A stretch of DNA of 41,121 nt from Candidatus Absconditabacteria bacterium (GTDB taxonomy: Bacteria; Patescibacteriota; Gracilibacteria; Absconditabacterales; Absconditicoccaceae). The notes below the pieces were generated by a model. The model was not told the DNA's origin. It did not search any database and was given only the letters and a program-made list of their open reading frames with translations. How positions within the stretch are numbered: the stretch's first letter is position 1; the number at the start of each line of letters is the position of its first letter. A program made the translations under genes and the position numbers. Below are positions 19,684 through 30,972 of the stretch, piece by piece. The DNA is taken from positions 1-41,121 of the forward strand of contig JAQUDD010000004.1 in NCBI GenBank assembly GCA_028685875.1. The letters run 5' to 3'.

Positions 19684-22335
19684 TTACTTTATACTAAATC
19701 TTAGACTATCAGCTTCTTTATCTTCTCCCACTTCTACTTTATTTCCGCTGATTATTTTCCCGTCAATAATCTCCAAGGCAAAGGTATCTAGAAAATATCT
19801 TTGAATAGCTCTCTTCAGTGGTCTCGCTCCAAAGATAGGATCCCAACCCTTTTCTGCCAAGAATTCTTTTGCTTCTTGACTAAAATTAAGTTGGATTCCT
19901 TTTTCTTTAGCGAGCATTGCTTGATATTGCTCAAGTTGAATATCTACGATGTGTTGAAGCATCTCTTTGTCTACTGGATTAAAGAGAATAATATCATCCA
20001 ATCTATTTAAGAATTCTGGTCTAAAGAATTGTTGTAACAAAGGCATGATGTCTTTGTTGAGATCTATAACTTGTCATTCTGAACGCAGTGAAGAATCCAC
20101 GTTCTTTGGGCTGTTGTCTGGATCCTTCGCATTCGCTCAGGATGACGATTGAGATAATTTCTCGATAATGATATCACTTCCGATATTACTTGTCATAATG
20201 ATAATAGTATTTTTGAAATCGACCATCCTTCCTTTACCGTCAGTAAGTCTTCCATCATCAAGAAGCTGAAGCAAAACATTAAACACATCAGGATGCGCCT
20301 TTTCTACTTCGTCAAAAAGGATTACGCTATAAGGCTTTTTTCTCACGACTTCGGTAAGTTGTCCTCCTTCTTCATATCCTACATATCCTGGCGCACTTCC
20401 AATGAGCTTACTTACACTATATTTCTCCATGTATTCAGACATATCAATTCTGACCATCGCCTTGGGATCATTGAAAAGAAAGTTTGCAAGTTGCTTTGCA
20501 AGTTCCGTTTTCCCTACTCCTGTTGGTCAAAGAAAAAGAAAACTTCCAATCGGTCTACTGGGATCTTTGAGTCCAGCTCTTGACCTTCTTACCGCATTTG
20601 CAACAGCTGTTACTGCAGTATCTTGTCCAACTACTTTTTTAGCAAGGTGCTCTTCTAGATGTGTCAATTTCTCCGCTTCCGTTTCTACAAGCTTATTTAC
20701 AGGGATCCCCGTCCACTTACCGATAATTGCAGCAATATCTTCTTCATCTACCACATCCTTCACTATCAGATTTCCCTTCTTCTTTGCAGTTTCAATATTT
20801 TCTTCAATACTCTGTATCTCTTTCTCAAGTTCAGGAATTTCTTTGTAGGTAATCTCCGCCGCTCTGTTATATTCTGCTTGTTTCTCCGCAATCTGTGCCT
20901 GATGAGCAAGAGCACTTCTCTTTTCTTTTGCTTCTTTCAATTTTTCAAAAAGTTTTCTGTCTTCTTCCCAATGAGATTTTGCTACTTCGTAGGCTTCCTT
21001 GGTATCAGAAATTTCTTTATCTACTTCTTTAATTTTTTCTTCGCTCCCTTTTTGCGCTCCGAGAGCATATTTCTGGATTTCAAGTTTAGAAACCTTCTTC
21101 TGTAATTGTTTCAACTCTTCAGGCATGCTCGTCATCCCCATCTTCACACTTGCACAGGCCTCATCCATCAGGTCAATTGCCTTATCAGGTAATCTTCTGT
21201 CGGTGATATATTTCGTTGAAAGATCTACTGCAGTAATCACTGCGGCATTGCTGATGGTTACTCCGTGATGGGTTTCATAGACTCCTTTGATTCCTTTGAG
21301 GATAGCGATCGTATCTTCTTTACTTGGTTCATTTACCATTACTGGCTGGAATCTCCTCTCAAGAGCGGCATCTTTCTCTATGATCTTATATTCATTTAGC
21401 GTTGTTGCCCCAATAACTTTCATCGTTCCTCTAGCAAGTGCAGGCTTAAGCATATTCCCCATATCCATTGACCCTTCCGCCTTTCCAGCTCCCACAACGG
21501 TGTGGATTTCGTCAATAAAGAGAATAATCTGACCTTCTGAGTCTTCAACAGTTTTCAAGATGGCTTTGAGTCTCTCTTCAAAGTCTCCCCTGTACTTACT
21601 TCCTGCCATCAAAGCTCCCATATCCAGTTCTATAATCTTTTTGTTTTTCAAGCTATCGGGGACATTTCATTTCACGATCTGTTGTGCTAAAAGTTCAACA
21701 ATTGCCGTTTTCCCAACGCCCGGTTCTCCAATGAGAACAGGGTTATTTTTAATTCTCCTGCTAAGAATCTGTATTGTTCTTGTTGTTTCTTCATCTCTCC
21801 CAATTACGGGATCAAGTTTTCCTTGCTCTGCAAGGAGGCTGATATCTCTTCCATATTTCTCTAGCACCTCTAAACTTACTTCTGGATCTTCAGAAGTAAT
21901 ATTCTCTCCATTTCTGAGATGCATTACAGCTTTTTCTGCTGCCTTATACTCGACTTCTGAGCAAAGCGATTGGATATTCTTATTATTCTTCACTCCCGCC
22001 AAAAAGACATGCTGGGTGCTGAGATAGCTATCTCCCATCTGCTTCATGAGTTTTTCCGCATCGCTGAGCAAAGTTTGTAAACTCTGAGCGATATTGAGCT
22101 GATAATTTCCCTCGATCTGAGGATATTCGTTCAATTTCAAAATGACCTTATCCTTGATCTCATCGAGCGGGATATTGAGTTGCTTCAAAATATGAGGAAC
22201 ATATCCATCCTTTTGATCAAGCATCGCATAGAGAAAATGCACTTCATCGAGCATATTGTGTTTTCTATTGAGCGCGAGATCATGCGCTGACTGCAGCGCC
22301 TCACTTAGTTTGTGAGTAAAGATATTGTAGTTCAT
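19684..22335 (-). CDS. clpB: ClpB disaggregase with in-frame palindromic-repeat insertion
   Basis: Encodes an 883-residue Hsp100 ATPase that, with DnaK, pulls proteins out of aggregates. Order: Clp N domain (1-145), NBD1 with Walker [10 protein letters not shown] and Walker B ILFIDEIH, coiled-coil M domain (about 400-530), and NBD2 with [24 protein letters not shown] and [11 protein letters not shown]. Glycine at the start of GPTGVGKT is TGA. Between [14 protein letters not shown] and [12 protein letters not shown] about 25 extra codons of palindromic repeat (20073-20147) encode SSGANAKDPD and DSSLRSEG. The equivalent E. coli loop is about 24 residues shorter. The insert lies in a surface loop of NBD2, so function may be kept. 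The stop is TAA. Confidence 0.95.
20073..20147. repeat. Palindromic repeat inserted in frame in clpB
   Basis: Exactly 75 nt: opens GTCATTCTGAACGCAGTGAA and closes CGCTCAGGATGAC, with GAATCCA/TGGATCC arms. On the gene strand both TGA codons (CC-TGA-GCG and GAA-TGA-CAA) become Gly. It is homologous to 5438-5511 and to the intergenic arrays. Confidence 0.88.
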
Positions 22336-22603
22336 GGGTATATAGTGTTAAAATATAAAAGAGCAAAAGAACAAGAGATGAGAAGAATAAAAGTCTGAGA
22401 TATAAACTATTTTCTTCTATTCTGTTTCTCTTTTCTTCCCTTCCACATCCTTAGTTTTATCCTTTTTTTTTCTTATTTCAAGAGAAACATAGCGCGTGTA
22501 ATGTTTTGGTGCTATTTATTTTATCTACTTGATTTTGTAAAATAGATAATTATATAAATGTCAATCTTCAATGTTGGAAGGAAATATAAAGAGATTTTAA
22601 AGT
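22336..22603. other. Divergent intergenic region between clpB and the UGA-free cassette
   Basis: No gene seen. On the plus strand TTGATT (22529-22534), 16-nt spacer, TATATA (22551-22556) is a likely promoter for the cassette. On the minus strand TTGCTC and TATATA (22366-22339) could drive clpB but lie almost on its start codon. No CIRCE heat-shock operator is present. Confidence 0.5.
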
Positions 22604-22735
22604 ATGGCAGAATATGGAAAAGGTGCTCGTCCCAGTACCTATCAAAAACACACGACTCGGGACACAAAAATTGGTAAACAAAAGAAACATGGGAGTAAAG
22701 GTGGTTTTTACAAAAGTTTATTCTGTCATTTTTAA
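22604..22735 (+). CDS. Small basic protein (43 residues)
   Basis: MAEYGKGARPSTY, then a Lys/His-rich KIGKQKKHGSKGGFYKS end. Strongly basic, soluble, no family recognised. Codon use (CGT, CGG, GGT) matches the following SPFH gene rather than the native AGA-rich genes. A promoter-like sequence lies upstream. It is short, so coding status is moderately sure. Confidence 0.5.
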   Translation: MAEYGKGARPSTYQKHTTRDTKIGKQKKHGSKGGFYKSLFCHF

Positions 22736-22747
22736 TTATAATTAATC

Positions 22748-22790
22748 AAACAACAAAATCTATTGACATTGTTGTTTAAATAATTATATT
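22748..22790 (+). promoter_or_regulatory. Promoter with overlapping inverted-repeat operator
   Basis: TTGACA (22763-22768), 16-nt spacer, TATATT (22785-22790). A perfect 9-bp inverted repeat, AAACAACAA (22748-22756) and TTGTTGTTT (22769-22777), brackets the -35 element, as expected for a repressor site. It lies before the two-gene SPFH operon. Confidence 0.5.
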
Positions 22791-22845
22791 CAATATTGTT
22801 AAATTAAAATTATTTCAATAAAAATCATTAAAAAAACAAAAGCCT

Positions 22846-23088
22846 ATGTTTATTCGACTGTGTATTGGTGTCTTGATAGTAGCACTAATTCTCTACTATC
22901 TCTTGATGATGTTAAACCTCTTTAAGGTTATAAAATTAACCGATTCTGAGGAAGAAATGTCTTGGGTCCCTTTTTATTACTTATTCAAAGGTAAGAAGAA
23001 AACTAAAGAAACACAACCACAATCAAAGAATGTGGAAAGTGAAAAGAAAGGAAGGACGGATAAAAAAGCGTCTGGTAAAACAAAATAA
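22846..23088 (+). CDS. Small single-pass membrane protein next to the SPFH gene
   Basis: 80 residues: an N-terminal membrane helix (CIGVLIVALILYYLLMML), then a short segment and a Lys-rich tail (KGKKKTKETQPQSKN). No family recognised. It begins the likely operon and ends 26 nt before the SPFH gene, so it may be its partner. No TGA codon. The start is preceded by A-rich sequence without a clear ribosome site. Confidence 0.65.
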   Translation: MFIRLCIGVLIVALILYYLLMMLNLFKVIKLTDSEEEMSWVPFYYLFKGKKKTKETQPQSKNVESEKKGRTDKKASGKTK

Positions 23089-23114
23089 GTATCACAATTA
23101 AAAAAATTAAAATT

Positions 23115-24317
23115 ATGTTTGAATTAACAAGAAAACAAGTTGTTGGAGGATTTGTAGCATTATTACTTGTCGTTGGGATTGCATCTATCGGTAAATTCAT
23201 TGAATGGGTAGACACAGACAAAACTGTCGTGTGCCAACACCTCAGTGGCAAATTGAGTTACTGGACAGAACCCGGCCCCAAATATCAAGGATGGGGGGAT
23301 GTAATAGCATACGATAAAACGTCCCAATTATGGTTTAGTGATAGTGAAGGAGAAGGCGGAGAGAAAGATTATGACTTAGGGATACCTATCATTTTCAATG
23401 ATGCTGGCAATGGGAAAATCAACGGCTCACTGCGAGTAGTTCTTCCTATTGGAGACGATAAATTGTACAAAATCCGGACTTCTTTCCCATCAATGAAATC
23501 ACTAATGTACGATTTAGTAAGGCCAGCTGTGGTAAAAGTTGTCTATGCTTCGGGTACTTTGATGAGTTCCTTTGAATCGTACGCAGAAAAGAAAACGGAT
23601 TTGATATTTTATATCAATGATCAGCTTGAGAATGGGGTCTATAAGACAAAAATTATAGAAGTCGTTACTCAAGACGAATTAGACCCAACTAAAACAAAAA
23701 CAGTACGTGTCGCTTCATTGATAGAAAACCCAAATGCTCCGGGTGGATATGAACGTCAAGAAAAATCTCCTCTTACAGAGTATGGAATTACAGCAGACAA
23801 TTTAAGTATTTCCTCTATAACTTACGAGGAAAAGATATTAAATCAGATTGCTGATCAACAAAAGGCGCGAATGAATCTTTTAACTGCTCAAGCACAAGCA
23901 GCTGAAGCAAAGCAACAAGCCATTAAAGCAGAAGAACAGGGAAAGGCAAATGCCATGACTGCTAAGTGGGAACAGGAAAAATTAAAGGCAGTGGAAGTCA
24001 CTAGAGCACAGCAGGAATTCGAAGTGGCTCAGTTTGAGGCCAAGAAGGCTAAAGAAGTCGCTGAGAAAATTATTCAAGAAGGGCGTGCTGAAGCTGAGGC
24101 AAATCGCGCTAAGGTTTCTGCCGGACTGACCCCACAAGAAAAAGCAGAGTGGGAATTCAAGACGAAGGTGGGTGTAGCTCAAGCTATCTCTGAAATAAAG
24201 TTACCTAGCATTATTATGGGGGGTGGCCAAGGTCAAAGTGGTAATCAAGCTCTGGACATAATGTCCTTAAAGTTTGCCACAGATCTTGTTGATAAACTAT
24301 CCTCAGAAAAAAAATAG
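23115..24317 (+). CDS. SPFH/band-7 domain membrane protein, probably acquired
   Basis: 400 residues. One N-terminal membrane helix (VGGFVALLLVVGIASIG) is followed by an SPFH-like domain (about 30-245, starting WVDTDKTVVCQHLSGKL with TEPGPKYQGWGDV) and a long Ala/Glu/Lys coiled coil (about 245-335: AQAQAAEAKQQAIKAEEQG) as in stomatin/flotillin proteins. The Cys-Gln/PGPKYQGWG style recalls phage-encoded members, from memory only. Such proteins form oligomeric membrane scaffolds. No TGA codon occurs. Arg uses CGN codons mostly and Gly uses GGC/GGT, unlike neighbouring native genes. This suggests transfer from a standard-code genome. It is followed by its own terminator. Confidence 0.8.
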   Translation: MFELTRKQVVGGFVALLLVVGIASIGKFIEWVDTDKTVVCQHLSGKLSYWTEPGPKYQGWGDVIAYDKTSQLWFSDSEGEGGEKDYDLGIPIIFNDAGNGKINGSLRVVLPIGDDKLYKIRTSFPSMKSLMYDLVRPAVVKVVYASGTLMSSFESYAEKKTDLIFYINDQLENGVYKTKIIEVVTQDELDPTKTKTVRVASLIENPNAPGGYERQEKSPLTEYGITADNLSISSITYEEKILNQIADQQKARMNLLTAQAQAAEAKQQAIKAEEQGKANAMTAKWEQEKLKAVEVTRAQQEFEVAQFEAKKAKEVAEKIIQEGRAEAEANRAKVSAGLTPQEKAEWEFKTKVGVAQAISEIKLPSIIMGGGQGQSGNQALDIMSLKFATDLVDKLSSEKK

Positions 24318-24342
24318 TCCTTTATTTGAGGATTATTGAAAA

Positions 24343-24373
24343 GGCTTTCTATGTGATATAGGAAGTCTTTTTT
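24343..24373 (+). terminator. Rho-independent terminator of the SPFH gene
   Basis: GGCTTTCTAT pairs with ATAGGAAGTC (two G-U pairs), followed by six T. Confidence 0.75.
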
Positions 24374-24572
24374 CTTATCTAAAGAACCTAGTCGTAAATA
24401 GTATAGAACTAAGCTCGTCCGCAATTATGAGAAAAAACTGGATTGCTTCGTAAGCTCGCAATAGCTGATTAAAAAAGAAAAGAACGCTTCTTTTGAAACG
24501 TCCCTTTAAATTCCCTGTCATATTACTTTCAATCTTCCTATTTCTCCTCCTAAGGCACAGGGCAAGACCTAC

Positions 24573-26518
<1,946 letters not shown>

Positions 26519-26529
26519 AACATTCCTAA

Positions 26530-27159
26530 CTACCCCTCTATAATATCTATCAGCTGCTGTAATATAGCATCCATCTCGTCATCACTAGAGGAAGAGGCAG
26601 TTCCTGATGCTGCATCATAGAGAAACATAATTACGTTTCCTCTCGTAGCAGGAGTATCTTTACTCCAGAATTTTGTGAGATCAAGTCAGAGATTCTGAGC
26701 TCTGCTATAGTAGTTATCTGCCCAGTGAGTCACTCAGCTTTCTGATTGAAGTCCCCCATTGTCGAGGATTCTCACTACCGCTGTTACAATTTGTGCGTTG
26801 GTGAGGCTCTGATCTGGCCAAAATTCTCCATTATTTCCTTTGAGAATATTATATTGACAAGAAGTAGCTACATACCCTTTCAAGTCGGGTCGAGACTTTT
26901 CTACATCAGAAAAGCTGCAATTTCTCAGCATATCATCTGTATTCATCCCTACAAGCTCTGCAAATTCCACGAGGAATTTGGAGGCCTCATCTCTTCTGAG
27001 ATTATTATTGGGCATAAAGCTAGTATCCGTATTGAAGGAGGTAAGCCCTTTGTCGTAGGCCCAAGAGATTGCGTCTTGTAGTACTGCTGCCTGAGATACT
27101 CCTGTAATAAGAAGCACGGCACTCATCGCTCAGAGCGCTGATTGTTGTAAGATATTCAT
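26530..27159 (-). CDS. Secreted SLH-domain protein between groES and groEL
   Basis: 209 residues from ATG 27159. Signal peptide MNILQQSALGAMSAVLLITG, cleaved near SQAA; one of its Gly is TGA. It has SLH-type repeats: DAISWAYDKGLTSFNTDTSF with NNNLRRDEASKFLVEF, then NCSFSDV and GYVATSCQYNILKGNNGEFW with QSLTNAQIVTAVVRIL. A Ser/Asp-rich C terminus follows. Likely bound at the cell envelope. It begins 25 nt after groES on the same strand, so it is probably co-transcribed with the chaperonin genes, a strange place for a surface protein. Three TGA codons are Gly; the stop is TAG. Confidence 0.8.
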
Positions 27160-27184
27160 AAGTATGAATGAGAAGAATAAAAAA

Positions 27185-27487
27185 TTATTTTCCTTCTTTT
27201 GCAAGAAGAGAAGAATGTTTAATAACGAGATACTTCACTTTTTCTCCAGCTTCATCTAGTTCAATTTCATCAGGAGCGTATTGTGTGAAATACACTACAT
27301 CTCCTACTGTTACATCAATACTTGATTTTGATCCGTTGTCTAAGGTTTTCCCTGGACCAACACTCACTACTTTCCCTTTATTGGGTTTCTCTTTGCTGTC
27401 TGGAAGAATAATTCCGGATGCTGTGGTGTTTTCGTCTTTGATTGCTTCTATAAGCACGTAATCTTCTAAAGGAATAAGTTTTGCCAT
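27185..27487 (-). CDS. groES: 10-kDa co-chaperonin GroES
   Basis: 100 residues starting MAKLIPLEDYVLIEAI. GroES caps the GroEL ring. The mobile loop region (KDENTTASGIILPDS), KPNKGKVVSVGPG, GDVVYFTQYAPDEI and YLVIKHSSLLA are as in the family. ATG 27487 is chosen over a TTG two codons earlier. A promoter candidate on the minus strand is TTGCAA (27581-27576), 16-nt spacer, TATAAC (27559-27554). No CIRCE element is present. Confidence 0.96.
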   Translation of the reverse strand: MAKLIPLEDYVLIEAIKDENTTASGIILPDSKEKPNKGKVVSVGPGKTLDNGSKSSIDVTVGDVVYFTQYAPDEIELDEAGEKVKYLVIKHSSLLAKEGK

Positions 27488-27651
27488 ATCCAATCTGTTA
27501 AAAACTAAAAATCTACTTTGTATAAAATATCACATACATATTTTACGTGCTATGTTATAGAAAAAAAAATCCGAATTGCAAGAAAAAAAAGCTGATTGGA
27601 GCTACTTATCAGAAAAAGTCTACATCTCCCTCATTTCTTCGCTTAGAAAAT

Positions 27652-27680
27652 TTGCATTTCAGGATTTTTCTGGTTATACT
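27652..27680 (+). promoter_or_regulatory. Promoter of the type IV pilus operon
   Basis: TTGCAT (27652-27657), 17-nt spacer, TATACT (27675-27680), 28 nt before the first gene's start. Identical hexamers to 13912-13940. Confidence 0.65.
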
Positions 27681-27708
27681 TGAGTATGACTCTTTTATTT
27701 TACTCACT

Positions 27709-28266
27709 ATGCCTATGGCAGAAAAAATAACAATGCCCAACTCAAAAAAGCGATTTCTCATCGCTCTGATTGCTGTAATTGGGGCAATTGGATATTATGC
27801 ATATCTCTTTATCAACACTACGATTACGCAAAGACTCGTCATCTCTGAACAAAAGAAGGTAGAAAGGATGAAAAATGAGCTTGCTCAGTATTCAGCTATT
27901 CCAGGATTTGATAAGATCAGCTTTGTAAAGGTGCTTGAAGAAGATAATTATCAAATGCCGTGGTCGGATCATATTGATGCGGTAACCAAGATTTTTGACG
28001 AAGTATTACAAGTTGATGGAGATAATAGCTATAATATTATTCTCTCAGATTTCGAGATTTCCTTAGATGCGATTAAAGTACATGGATATGTAACCAACCT
28101 TCGTTTGCTGTATTATGCTCCAGAGGGGAAACACTCACTTATTGAAGCATTTAAACAGCTCGAGTTTTTGGATGAGATTTCTATTAAAACCTATGAAAAA
28201 GCTGATAGTTTTGGATATAATTTTGTTTTATCTGCTAAAGTAATCAATCAATATGGCACAAAATAA
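27709..28266 (+). CDS. PilN-like pilus assembly membrane protein
   Basis: 185 residues from ATG 27709. This start lies downstream of the promoter; a longer reading frame would begin before it. One membrane helix (about 16-36: FLIALIAVIGAIGYYAYLF) is followed by a coiled coil (EQKKVERMKNELAQ) and an alpha/beta region (about 95-180) with alternating hydrophobic strands. This layout matches PilN/PilO inner-membrane proteins that link the pilus motor to the envelope. Identity as PilN is by position and topology rather than sequence signature. It overlaps the next gene by 14 nt. No TGA. Confidence 0.6.
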   Translation: MPMAEKITMPNSKKRFLIALIAVIGAIGYYAYLFINTTITQRLVISEQKKVERMKNELAQYSAIPGFDKISFVKVLEEDNYQMPWSDHIDAVTKIFDEVLQVDGDNSYNIILSDFEISLDAIKVHGYVTNLRLLYYAPEGKHSLIEAFKQLEFLDEISIKTYEKADSFGYNFVLSAKVINQYGTK

Positions 28267-29170
28267 TGAAATTCTCAATAGAATTATGGGGAATCCTCAG
28301 ATTGAGGGAAGTAGTGAAGAGCAGTTAGCTGCTGCATCAACTCCTGCTACAGCACCAACCCCTATACCTATCAGGGAGGATGAAGCAACACCAAAAGTAA
28401 GAATCGTTACCGCAAGATACAAAATCTATCTTGTTCTTTCTCTCTTACTTTTGTGTTTCCTAGGATTGGATCTTCTTCCTAAACAAACAGATAAACAACG
28501 TCAGACGCATAGTCTTTATGTTTCTAGTCAACAAAGCCTTGTGCAAATACAACAAGATACCATTGAAGCAGAAAAGAAGAAGACCTATCTCTCAGAAATA
28601 ATAGAACACGCGGATATGGTGCAAGAATGTTTGAATCAAGAAAGTGCTCAGGCCTGTAGCAGGATTCCTGAGAATTGGAATAAAGACCTTTCTGTAGCTG
28701 TTTCTTTTTTACAGCTTAATTCACTTCAAAGTAATAAGATGCTGATTGATGAGCAGAAGGTACTTTATAACCTCAATGATTACCTTATTAGGGATCAATT
28801 TATTTTGGATGCAAGTGCAAGGAATGGAGAAATTGAAAGAATCGAAATCTGAGATCCTACCCCTATTCCGAATCAACCTTACTTTTATACCGCTCCTGTA
28901 GACCTAGTGATTCAGTTTCCTAATGTAGATAACCTGAGAGGTTTTGTACATAATGTAGAAAGAAAACTCGTTCCAGATAGCGCTAATCGTATCTTGTATA
29001 AAATTCAAGAAATCTCTTATGATATTATTGCGTCACAAGAACCTCAGACCACAAACATTTCTATGATTGCTTATTATTATCATGATCCTAAGTTTGAAGA
29101 CCTCAATGTCTCTCAAAGTGAAGAGGATGAAAATGAAATAGTACCTACTAATGAAGCAGAGGCAGAGTAA
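28253..29170 (+). CDS. PilO-like pilus assembly membrane protein
   Basis: 305 residues. A disordered Pro/Thr-rich cytoplasmic start (about 20-48) precedes one membrane helix (YLVLSLLLLCFLGLDLL), a coiled coil (about 80-115), two Cys that may pair (QECLNQES and QACSR) and a C-terminal domain with DLVIQFPNVDNLRGFVHNVE, as in PilO ferredoxin-like domains. TGA 28850-28852 is Gly (IEI-G-DPT). The Glu-rich tail is notable. It overlaps the preceding gene and sits before pilC. PilO-like is an inference from order and topology. Confidence 0.6.
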
Positions 29171-29201
29171 TTGCTATCCTGATTTATCTTTCTTTATACG
29201 C

Positions 29202-30335
29202 ATGTTTAAAAAGTTCTTTAGTAAAACCTCTGGATACCAGCACCCATTTATCGATAAATGGATTGCTTCTTTTATGCGTTCTCGCGATACATCAAATTTT
29301 ACAGGAAAGGAAAAAATTTTTTTCTACAAAGAGCTCGTCTATATGCTTAGAGGGGGAGTTTCTCTGATGGAAGCCATGAATATTATTATGAAAAATTCAG
29401 AGAATTTTGCCGTAAAGAGTGTTGCAAAAGAAATTGCTTATTATCTTAATAAAGGTAAGGAACTCTCGTATGCTATCAGCAGACTTCCCGAGTATTTTGA
29501 TGAAGGTGATGCTGCAATTATCAAGACAGGGGAAGCCACAGGAAATCTTCCTGTAGTGGTGCAAGCGCTTGCTGATGAATATGCCTATCTCAGTGAAATT
29601 ACGCAAAAATATATTGGTGCAATGATTTATCCTGTTTCTTTGATTGTCATTGGGCTCGCCGCGGTAATTTATCTCTTTGCCTTTGTGCTTCCTGGGATTT
29701 TTGATACGGTAGCTTCACAAGCATCAGAAATTCCTCCTATTACAGCTATTTTAATGGGTATCTCAGATTTTTTCGTTCATTATCGAACACATATTCTGAT
29801 TTTTGGAGGATTGGGAATTATGCTTTTGGGAGTTTATTTCTCTACAGAATCTGGGAAAAGAAAGGGATATACCGCGCTAATGAAATTGCCTATCGTGGGA
29901 CAGATGACTAAGTCGTATTATCTGATTAAATGGGCAAGATATATGAGACTTATGATTTCTGCGGGAATGGATTATGTAGAAACCTTCAGACTTCTACGTA
30001 ATATTCTCAAAATCCCTCTTTATCAATCAATGATTGAAGAAGTTTTGGCGGATATTACGCTGGGGAAAGGGCTCTATGAACCGCTCAGCAAACACCGCAA
30101 TATCATTCCTTCCAATGTAACGGTATTGATTAAAGTGGGGGAAGAAACTGCAAATCTTGAACATTCGATGACTAATATTATTGAACTCTATCAGGAAGAA
30201 CTTGATAATTCAATTAAGAATTTTTCTAAAGCCATTGAACCTGCTATCCTGATTGTGGTAGGAGGAATGGTAATGCTAATTGCTCTTGGAGTCTTTGGAT
30301 TGATTTTTCAAGTAATGGATAGTGCAGGAATCTAG
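29202..30335 (+). CDS. pilC: Type IV pilus / type II secretion inner-membrane platform protein
   Basis: 377 residues from MFKKFFSK. It has two copies of the T2SF (GspF/PilC) domain. First: FYKELVYMLRGGVSLMEAMNII, SRLPEYFDEGDAAIIKTGEATG. Second: WARYMRLMISAGMDYVETFRLL, VTVLIKVGEETANLEHSM. Three membrane segments lie near 155-175, 205-225 and 350-375. It forms the platform that the assembly ATPase turns to add pilins. No assembly ATPase (PilB) is in the window. No TGA. Confidence 0.92.
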   Translation: MFKKFFSKTSGYQHPFIDKWIASFMRSRDTSNFTGKEKIFFYKELVYMLRGGVSLMEAMNIIMKNSENFAVKSVAKEIAYYLNKGKELSYAISRLPEYFDEGDAAIIKTGEATGNLPVVVQALADEYAYLSEITQKYIGAMIYPVSLIVIGLAAVIYLFAFVLPGIFDTVASQASEIPPITAILMGISDFFVHYRTHILIFGGLGIMLLGVYFSTESGKRKGYTALMKLPIVGQMTKSYYLIKWARYMRLMISAGMDYVETFRLLRNILKIPLYQSMIEEVLADITLGKGLYEPLSKHRNIIPSNVTVLIKVGEETANLEHSMTNIIELYQEELDNSIKNFSKAIEPAILIVVGGMVMLIALGVFGLIFQVMDSAGI

Positions 30336-30390
30336 GGGCAGTAAGAAGGGAAGCTATTGAAACAGACAAAGATTTATGTAAGAAGAGAGT

Positions 30391-30966
30391 ATGAAAAAGC
30401 TTAATACTCAGGCATTTACCTTGATGGAAATGGTAATTGTATTAATTATTATGGGGATCCTTACCATGGCGGTAATGGTTTTTTCTGGTGAACAGATTTC
30501 TAGACTGCAGTGGAAGACAGTAAAAGATAATATTAGTGCTACCTATCAAGATCATTATTCCCAAAATCTGACTTCTTCAAGTTATGCAGGGAAGAATTAT
30601 GAGAGCATGCAACTTAGGTTAACTACAGACGAAGATCGTCTGAAATATCACTACCTGGGGAATAATGGAGATAGCTTATTTGAAGAGACATTTACTGATC
30701 GTTTTGTGGTTAGTCAGCTTATTTCTGATATTGAAGGGCTCTCCCCTACTGCATTCTCTGAAGTCAACATCAGCTATAGTCCTTATGAAATATCTTGCCA
30801 TATAGGTAACTCTGAAGCAAGCATAGAAAAAATAGGTATTGTTTTTGAGATCAAGGAGCAGAAGAAATATTGTTTTGTTATTGAGAGTAAAAACTGTAGA
30901 TTGAGAGAAGTTGACTGTACTAACTACCCTGCCTGGAATAAGGAATTTTGACTTTTAACGCCATAA
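30391..30966 (+). CDS. Type IV prepilin-like protein
   Basis: 191 residues. A short basic leader MKKLNTQA precedes FTLMEMVIVLIIMGILTM, the prepilin peptidase site and hydrophobic helix with the conserved Glu at +5. A globular domain follows with Cys in SCHIGN, KYCFV, KNCRL and VDCTN that may form disulfides. TGA 30949-30951 is Gly; the protein ends GLLTP before TAA. It could be the major pilin or a pseudopilin. Confidence 0.85.
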
Positions 30967-30972
30967 TACGAG

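Noticed and set aside
22339-22366. Leaderless clpB transcript
   Set aside because: TTGCTC-N16-TATATA places the start on the ATG, but the -35 is weak and the region is A/T rich.
27488-27708. CIRCE heat-shock operator before groES
   Set aside because: No TTAGCACTC / GAGTGCTAA pair found; only a sigma-70-like promoter is seen.
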